From: a virus
DNA: 63,259 nucleotides
Virus record (IMG/VR): IMGVR_UViG_3300042112_000104
Location: 1-63,259 of that record
Direction: 5' to 3' (one strand)
A program made the position numbers and the translations under genes. The notes below the pieces were generated by a model, which was not told where the DNA came from, searched no databases, and saw nothing but the letters and a program-made list of their open reading frames with translations. Each line of letters opens with the position of its first letter. Position 1 is the first letter of the stretch. This document shows positions 60,501 to 63,259 of this stretch, one piece after another.

Positions 60501-61406
60501 AAGGTCTAAATATTCCTTGCCAGTGAATTCAATTCCTCCACCAGTATATCCCGTTTGAGGGTAATACTCCCCGATTCTTTCAGTTACTCTTTCCCGTGCG
60601 CGAGGAGGCAACTGCGAATGAAGCTGCCATGCAAGATTGTAGTCTTTGCCAGTAATTTCACCAAGCGCTACATCTCTTGCAAATTTTGCAGTTCCTTTTC
60701 CAACGCCAACAAGCGTCTCGCCAAACATAACGGCCATGTCGATTGGGAATTTCCCAACGGCACCACCAAGATTAAGCCAATCCTTGGAATCTTTCGGAAC
60801 CTTCCACGCGCTGTTTTGGCGAATATAGTCGTAAACCTCGCGCTCCTGTTTGGCATTTAGAGGAATGTCTGGCCTGATTTTTACAGCCTCGGCAAGTTCT
60901 TCAACGCTTAACGAATCCCGCAAATCCATCATGTTGGAATCCATCTCAAACCCGCGCTGATCAGCGGCCAGCTTGAGGAAAATGTCCAATGGCTTTGTCG
61001 AAACCTCTTCTTTTGTCTCTTCTGGTTTCGGCTGGGTAATAATTTCGGGCGTTTTTGTCGGCTCTTCTTGCCTGAACGGAAGCATCCATGCTTTCCAATC
61101 CTGTGGCGGGGCGCTTATTTCCGCGCCTCGCGTCATTTGTTCTATTGTCGGCTTTCCGCCTTCAATCTTCGGAGGCTCTGGATTCGGCGGCAGGGCAGGC
61201 GCTGGTTCTGCTTTTGCGGCTTCTGTTAAAGGCTCTGGAACAGTTCCTTTTTCAGGAACAACGGCAGGCAACGCCATTTTCTCGCGCCTAAGAACCTCCT
61301 CCGCTTCGGCAAGGATATCAGATGCGGGAGTCAGGGCGGATTCGCCCTCTTTTTCTTTATTGAGAGCTTCTTCCGCCTCCCGCAAAATTTCTTCGGCGGT
61401 AGCCAT
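48597..61406 (-). CDS. Giant polyvalent protein with zincin and tandem modules
   Basis: A 4269-residue protein, 20% of the genome. N-terminus: two copies of an acidic helical repeat (EEILREAEEALNKE and DILAEAEEVLRRE, 1-45); hydrophobic/amphipathic region about 210-790. A zincin motif RHEAGHHLSK with HEAGH at 949-953. Then two tandem copies of a large module, at about 1616-2470 and 2575-3225. Each has a QLERTLN-like helical start (with KIQGK), an E-x-QSD-R-x-Q motif (E2190; E2773), a W..G..Q.[KR][RY][WY] motif and a GGxxxKxYYD-type end. FMPxR linkers recur near 1530, 1599, 2559, 3229 and 3442. The C-terminal part has HHTLGKDMGGPMHP (about 3919). This matches phage large polyvalent proteins, injected with DNA to counter defence. 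Confidence 0.85.
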   Translation of the reverse strand: MATAEEILREAEEALNKEKEGESALTPASDILAEAEEVLRREKMALPAVVPEKGTVPEPLTEAAKAEPAPALPPNPEPPKIEGGKPTIEQMTRGAEISAPPQDWKAWMLPFRQEEPTKTPEIITQPKPEETKEEVSTKPLDIFLKLAADQRGFEMDSNMMDLRDSLSVEELAEAVKIRPDIPLNAKQEREVYDYIRQNSAWKVPKDSKDWLNLGGAVGKFPIDMAVMFGETLVGVGKGTAKFARDVALGEITGKDYNLAWQLHSQLPPRARERVTERIGEYYPQTGYTGGGIEFTGKEYLDLVLEEYTPEQRAEILQTQQGVIERTKAAPMAFVAPAVDLPYQLAKIGQKMGAGGIEGWDLLSEGIGLNGYDTSFERWKARKNFEGAAYDFESVNPTAYHRYLEFLAPAVNAAATSTIGTVEDYMRENGFTREQAIEARQSDLEAMTIGALEGVAEAKKLIPEMDPDIMTAGEILLPEGFGLDAVGYGMNLLKLGSYATPKVASYLRFRGKTPDEVNRLLAEDAAKLKSKQQANFEKSQRVTKREKTAVAVDESLKKAQEAIDRSEFFKKVRQVSPYIAGAGIGYGLEPDSPLGVIGGLIGARMLKSTPEFIRNYYEAKRLSAGGQAGTFETMSKLRRDRQAGRGAPRAEGGEPIRVTPIKGGLSDRLTASGGKRLDSIIDNTREYIRAGVEPTLVGLAVGIADSQDAEEMAAMMGQGVLWSSLGRTQTRLMNKAFGMDDPVYDARRRRKEDVEAWKAYQDLSPVDRGNVDAMTDWQVVINNQQQRTDQAARAYEAAQATNNPQIIAATQQVLANNQKALERMKRANVQTRNEFGRQYLLTLAGIHSLANGGFVRGQNNVGIRLLSTQQIKDHLRAKYPNESEDVISAYAEQDGFYDGTIDDTVMYGGIPKFRGPKIVMDDAKPTMVVNTDAVIRRINNGQDPLTALRHEAGHHLSKIPEYQQLMAEPYRILFKEEIRNADGQVVAEVGEGLTEAELADLYVNVYAGTAVNPEFFLASVAQRDPVTNEILRDPQTGQIVINQKEAAAKLREEITADLAADSMSRIFGKNPPPVVQVLFDKATLAFKRAKFETLSKKLSDMKRLLNIPDAQDIISDNSGARFTPEVQLLAREALEAMIDLQGQLSPAVKGKQAPKITRSELVRNKALLETFGTYSPLPVTEVQAQIIGPDGSAIGSPQVLTGPMVYEGSWDITDAGPQQRNGYGPLAAEINIQGIPVGSKVVVARQVAMQPDGVTPRFHQPKEAKKILKQRNKIIREALDTPDYGAPNRFDPTKEGGETYRGTLSPLQVEAIKSLPETILPKSIKDVILNINDALVRNDGSRYLINYAAMMNEKGEYEAFSPKYYDLVPIGLMMSKAGNFLFTAISVGRMFDKLHAWGDRMPARLMPWKGSKEQFWNEFTQKYLYNWQQGLPGSGYTESGQVASPQARLLDADPQVAAMKRNVFNDFLNLFDTATEGVNPDRTKVPRRKGDPRDLNMDRTIMSVRIDHIAQIAPTSLPKMPVAYGLAKANFMPRREGGIRQPEAVEEQGFRMTSEQRDRLRVLEDEEAAMGDAFGEAYGPEYVNELQSLRDLREAAAFMPMRPRRELTIDERVYPGFSSRLEGTLDEKIQGKSATVEQVRAIINNPQNGIKPAEIEWSKINEAIDTLSTDGKNVNKADLMEYLRQNNVKFMLSILGGQESGERAISWKNISPAGKRFTQKLDALYDRYLNLETEARNRIPDLLGNYTVKQDPNNGSWGIYDESGNIWTPDINVSRFQYYLSEQEAQAALKKARIRQPSSVIKSEVLGELADAGWNIDKYAVLKALQAIDDFGVEEAERWSRLTAEAADERAHQLQDKRDRIADRDFQRINDEYIAEREAASRELEAAKDKDLAAAKAMRKLDEAVRNRDRAMDESEINLLEMDYMISAEEKRSQTHWRINGMVKDPTQRLYNINNYFGMRGFWPQAIGGFQDVPQTKYGDAGYRIPGDTNYREKILQIRPNLEVVEYSVRKVPKEKVTLEGAYEIVFKKGAKFYPHTADPVTRYKTRAEAERVARSLNKEKQLDFQLSNRGRAEGLEYRETHYEGYPYYIAHMRVGDRQIVDPTLRTIPEIGKAIATHFYGPEAPESYKKEGESIPLDSLGPAVKAGAITPQEADFYAAYRQWWFASPKIAMDMYGGTGSSHLVDISHIHEMQSDRNQAARQKDSRGNPIGYREYLQSYQVILNVDGGPDIALKRDFDRREDAEQYLDDYMEAYGTDPKLAASLAIQSSKQSGTKLQMKGGVLDTSGLPKPQIKLRVEAGDKIPKNAEAPPEAPFSQSREWGLALIKNQIVDAVKSGHKYVYWSGGKTQAKRWRDLVPLEKVEYRSVNDAGQMEVLLYPSSGIYAYLTVDPNTKEIIFSEMSPGMGRFDFKGKALDKIIPKEMADEIVRKGKEGISDTIKPKRGSTFFGGLKFKPYYDEIAVNEVNKFLKKYGSKVFPFQVPKPQDQGTGELVYLGMKDPQDPMDPTAPDRAVAEYKTLEKAVGEAQKRKNIDYLDADEGWIFPITPALADAVNTNSLPTFMPRREMKEPTSEQGFYSQLERTLNSKIQGKFVTPEQAKAMLGEYIVTETATIDGKQKTSVIARVPADQKAVAEAAARARESEDATVRVAWNSPNKVREDEVIFSDAINVINKLASQGGGKISKDLLLEHIRGNRPELLTVDGGQQYNTMELTLAGGDGYYETVLTMTPRPNREGKPLKEFRSGHYRRTPGYLAHVRYKYRYDENGRLGIMIEEFQSDRSQKGRDYGWREEDPAKLIDTLNRWRLEEIYVALLAKQSGEAAKKTIEEVERDISAYPLMDRNAPYHDARIEADAMEASALKSALKKMLADQTEAIDPLTQVPITIGEMASNLIDTAVNRQEAEDGDFAGIPDMPFKRDWGLQLFKRILEKAVSSDEAIRRNEFDAAVERFERYKVAYGPTSPEAVQAMMAIPSKPIAQNGVEWIGWTKGVTQVQRYQDMMRQIIDNIRYYKNGEDGIDVFFYKGDPIYDQNVTEGEDVEVLQTPGVIGTARVRQSDGTVLAGEGRIKDILEQVRGEAAEGKRPAEVKLKEIVGNKIAQQITSSATGSEQSISEADLTIGGEGMKGYYDIVQPSDIGKYMKPYGAKVADTFLRVPEYGMQATDTRLRSEWNKTEKEFWVSMEDNTKPISPRFKTVEEALDFQKKLVEGLVPMWKIDLSPSVISRVEQEGQPQFMPQREPATFVRFDGELNKKKGSWLARIRIVPGPDGRGAFSPELYFEGDSSADSKLLFPGSFKTFEQAQAELQKMFEDNSLPMAQFEALEAPIVGTDNPKYQAGAWENTLRINGFESLIPSLEDQIENEQMRQEATPAYFDRLPSSERLLDDALNTQWVINFANGTKAIEYGYNKEAIVSLMKSRYGEQQWIEWVDSIDRLTDENDPRRGQQPEFMPSRRYERDPNLPEDDVLRRKDRFEEGALDLVNVPLTGVPAAVLGNLDRSFHLTTIARRILDDFEPFVLQRQYTRFLERLNRGEIPVPDAEERAAELTKSIELNKTAMSYMMDLFSDLAASLPEVGALDKRSGKRVDPFMVLKENFPNGMQRPIDDILVDISNVMSAVHPPAGTFPEGYNPGYSANNDVLNAAQVMSDFVDIQPETMDLLYQRTMGKTQEQADRDEAAAIEEMLNPEFNEVTETPAGFISRRIPDEPNPLMEEGETIQDTLERIGFQYEGEAVAKNDEETRALENLVELNEGQTWRTAPQTYVPDVEGYKIAATKMNQDASGTLTGIAEIVPKTVNLPENVSRLFYEVEFDKPIDVEGNNLEKGFVNAAEITGFTQFLPKRKNPPVADFTVAQEGRVKLPKKTPQRGFYYVGLEDTDGNVILAKMDPTRVVEPEVKDISTISGKRAGMLQADRHHTLGKDMGGPMHPWLISNQETVIGPDGKEYKVVWGNLGQNQVTAVKNRMATSVDDGYHIVQIMEDHAHRSNIAFGTEYIQEMDAFNKANKLEPWVVEMAHVALELGNLKADKIKEAIKRGALNRKRREKGLPPIPPPKNTPTDKAIIKYNESLTPVKNWIARDTPEFLKKAEDKAKQIYNANKNKAWFKRLLALGANKNFMQEFMGYSFTARGAAMEKVSGLPQLPNVVKALQDSEDMINSKVGQAVAVIQLSTNPDAFALYFGKDPKQEAAMSASERKMRDTLLKNPKFKVHPSYPWMMLGPANGNNFLIKTPVYLPSLFPNYAKQHPTLSQNLKEGRPVNDNDIIGSMLKTPNPPLIIP

Positions 61407-61407
61407 G

Positions 61408-63225
61408 TTAATCTACAGCAATAGCGGATTCCATTTCTGCTTCCAGAGTTTTCTTCTGCTCCAAAAGCGTTTTTAGTTCGGAGAATTTCGTGTTGTATTC
61501 TTCAGTGCCCCTTGTGAGTCCTGTCATCTCGGAAACTTTCGCTCTAATTTGCGCCTCTACGTCTCCAAGAGGGTCTGGAGTTTTCAGGTCAATAGCCACC
61601 ATTTCGGGCCTTGCCCCAGATTGTTCGGCCAGCCTTTTATAAATCGACGTTAGCTGGTTCTGCCCCCGTTGACGCTCCATAAACAGTGATTTGCCCTGCT
61701 GAACAAAGTTTTTCCGCTGTGCTGGAGCAAGTCTTCCGCCGCTGAGCAATCGGTTATATTCGGCTCTGATGCGGTCAGGAACGCCTGCAGCATTCTGAGC
61801 GTTTGCAAACTCTTGTTCTCGGACAACGCTGCCGGGGTCGAGCAGCTTCATAAAGCTGAAGATCATCGCCAAGTCGCCAGCGCCTTCGCCACCTGATTCT
61901 GCCATCCTTGCGGCACTTTTGATGTTGGCCCAAGCATTTTGAACCACCATGTAGTCTTTAGACGCAGCAATAAACTCCTTGCGGAGCTTTTGTTCTGCAT
62001 CAGCGTCTGGGCCTGCGGTTGCCGTTGTTGTGGTTCGGGCTTTTTCCAGTTCAAGACGCGCCTTTTCTAGGGCCAATCGATCTGCCTCTGTTTGTGGTTC
62101 TTTCATCTTCGGAGGCATGACCTCCCAATATGTTTCGCCAGTTTCGTTATCGACGCGCTGCTCAACCACAGGGCGCTCGTAGTTTTCGGGCATTGGCATT
62201 TCGGCCACCTGACGCGCTGCCTCAAACGTGGGATACGCGCCCGGCTCAAATCCAGCGGGGAATTCGGTTGCGGGGGCTGGCATTTGCGCCAACGGGGCGG
62301 CAGACGCAGCGGCATTACGCTCCAAAGCGCTACCAAGAACAGCGCCACGCACTTGCTGCCGCAATTCCTGCATCTGTCGCTCAGTTTCTGAGGGAATGTA
62401 AGAGACATTTACGGGGGCGCTTAGATCGGTAAGCGGAAGTCCCATTGCGCCTGCAGGCATTGTTGGGGGAACGCCTCCTGCTTGAGCCACGCCATATTGA
62501 GCAGCGGCTTCTGGAGTAATCCTCATATCTTGAGGAGCAACAACATCGCCTGCGCGTCCAAAAATGTCTTCTGTGCCGACAGCGCCCGGCGTGAATACTG
62601 GAGGCGGAGTTAAATTAAACAGCGAACCGCCAGCGGGAACAGGAGCGGGAAGTCTTTCGTCAATCTCTTCTTCCTCAGGAAGCGGCTCTAGTTCGGGCAA
62701 TGGTTCAAGAGGAACGTCTTCTGGAGCGATATTGAGATTTGGATCAACAGGAGTTATCCCCTCGCCATCTCCCTGATCCATTGGTTGACGTGGAGGCTCA
62801 CCAACCATCCTGCGAGGCGGCTTTTTGTTTCCTCCAACTTCGCGCAGACGATTCGCGGCAGCTTCTCTCAAATAATTGATGCGAGCCTGAAGCGCTTCTG
62901 AAGAACGTGCAGATTTAATCGCTTCTATATCAAGATCCCTGCTGTGCTTTCTTTCTTCGGCTTCAAGGCCGCGCTGATACTCCATAACAGACCCATATCC
63001 CTGAAGTGCGCTCTGTCCTATATTCCCAATTGCTCCATAAAGGGCTGTTGCTGGCAGTTCAGCGTTTTCATCGCCAACGGCATATGCTCCAGCAACATCT
63101 CTAGAAAATTGAGATGGAGAAACTACAGGCACAAAAGGACTTAATCCTTCGAGAGCAGATGTAATCTTTGCCTGCCTTGGATTGAATGTGTATCCAGACG
63201 TTTCTCTAGACATTTGCGCTGCCAT
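61408..63225 (-). CDS. Large ejection-type virion protein
   Basis: A 605-residue protein from ATG 63225, with GGAGG upstream. The first 150 residues are helical/amphipathic; 150-330 are Pro/Glu/Ala-rich and disordered. The C-terminal part contains SGGEGAGDLAMIFSFMKLLD, PGSVVREQEFANAQNAAG and RIRAEYNRLLSGGRLAPAQR, a conserved segment I recognise from virion-ejection or transfer proteins of podovirus-like phages. It ends 1 base before the giant gene start. Its first 67 codons are repeated at 1-202. Confidence 0.75.
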   Translation of the reverse strand: MAAQMSRETSGYTFNPRQAKITSALEGLSPFVPVVSPSQFSRDVAGAYAVGDENAELPATALYGAIGNIGQSALQGYGSVMEYQRGLEAEERKHSRDLDIEAIKSARSSEALQARINYLREAAANRLREVGGNKKPPRRMVGEPPRQPMDQGDGEGITPVDPNLNIAPEDVPLEPLPELEPLPEEEEIDERLPAPVPAGGSLFNLTPPPVFTPGAVGTEDIFGRAGDVVAPQDMRITPEAAAQYGVAQAGGVPPTMPAGAMGLPLTDLSAPVNVSYIPSETERQMQELRQQVRGAVLGSALERNAAASAAPLAQMPAPATEFPAGFEPGAYPTFEAARQVAEMPMPENYERPVVEQRVDNETGETYWEVMPPKMKEPQTEADRLALEKARLELEKARTTTTATAGPDADAEQKLRKEFIAASKDYMVVQNAWANIKSAARMAESGGEGAGDLAMIFSFMKLLDPGSVVREQEFANAQNAAGVPDRIRAEYNRLLSGGRLAPAQRKNFVQQGKSLFMERQRGQNQLTSIYKRLAEQSGARPEMVAIDLKTPDPLGDVEAQIRAKVSEMTGLTRGTEEYNTKFSELKTLLEQKKTLEAEMESAIAVD

Positions 63226-63259
63226 AATTAAGCCCCTCCGTAAGTTAAGTTAGATGCGG
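63024..63259. repeat. Right copy of terminal overlap repeat
   Basis: Matches 1-236 with a single silent difference (63151). It contains the start region of the 605-residue gene and the end of the gene whose full copy is at 205-936 (63228-63259 here). Confidence 0.95.

Noticed and set aside
1-63259. Integrase, CI-like repressor or attachment site (temperate phage)
   Set aside because: No recombinase or lysogeny repressor pattern is seen in any gene, and no short direct repeat apart from the terminal overlap.
1-63259. CRISPR array
   Set aside because: No set of regularly spaced direct repeats of 24-48 bases was found.

Overview
This window is almost certainly the whole genome of a tailed double-stranded DNA bacteriophage, given once round plus a short overlap. 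The first 236 bases are repeated at the end (63024-63259) with one silent difference, so the unique circle is about 63,023 bp. Essentially every credible gene is on the minus strand and genes are tightly packed, with many ATGA stop/start overlaps. There is no integrase, excisionase or CI-like repressor. The virion genes (terminase pair, portal, scaffold-like protein, major capsid, tail-tube-like pair, a beta-helix fibre, low-complexity ejection-type proteins and one giant protein) fit a podovirus-like particle, with no tape measure or sheath seen. This looks like an environmental, probably aquatic, phage. The host cannot be fixed from sequence; E. coli-like sigma70 promoters, many A-rich leaders without a Shine-Dalgarno, and a signal-peptide structural protein are the only hints.

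Transcription can be read as one leftward circuit. An early/replication block runs from a promoter at about 47.2 kb down to 35 kb. It holds an AbrB-like regulator, a papain-like-fold candidate, a DUF932 protein, a LuxR-type HTH protein, a RecT-like annealing protein with a PD-(D/E)XK nuclease, a DUF1376 replication protein with a DnaC-like loader, a protein with an SSB C-terminal tip, a TET-associated-glycosyltransferase (TAGT)-like enzyme and a RusA-like resolvase split across two frames. At 34.7 kb lies a consensus sigma70 promoter on the opposite strand with a palindrome at its expected start.

From 34.7 kb the virion block follows: small and large terminase, a methyltransferase, portal, scaffold, capsid, fibres, lysis genes and tail-tube proteins. 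Four glycosyltransferase-like genes are interleaved with the head genes. The block continues through ejection-type proteins (5 kb to 0, then 63.2-61.4 kb) into a 4269-residue polyvalent protein with a zincin motif and two tandem copies of a large module. It ends with small genes, an initiator-like tRNA and a rho-independent terminator at 47.23 kb, just before the early promoter.

The best leads for new biology are: the giant two-module protein; the glycosyltransferase/methyltransferase set plus TAGT; the early promoters sharing a 17-bp spacer, a 5' hairpin and an identical 12-base leader; the opposite-strand promoter; the frame-split resolvase; the phage-borne initiator-type tRNA; and a lysis cassette with an L,D-peptidase-like lysin and a 59-residue holin.
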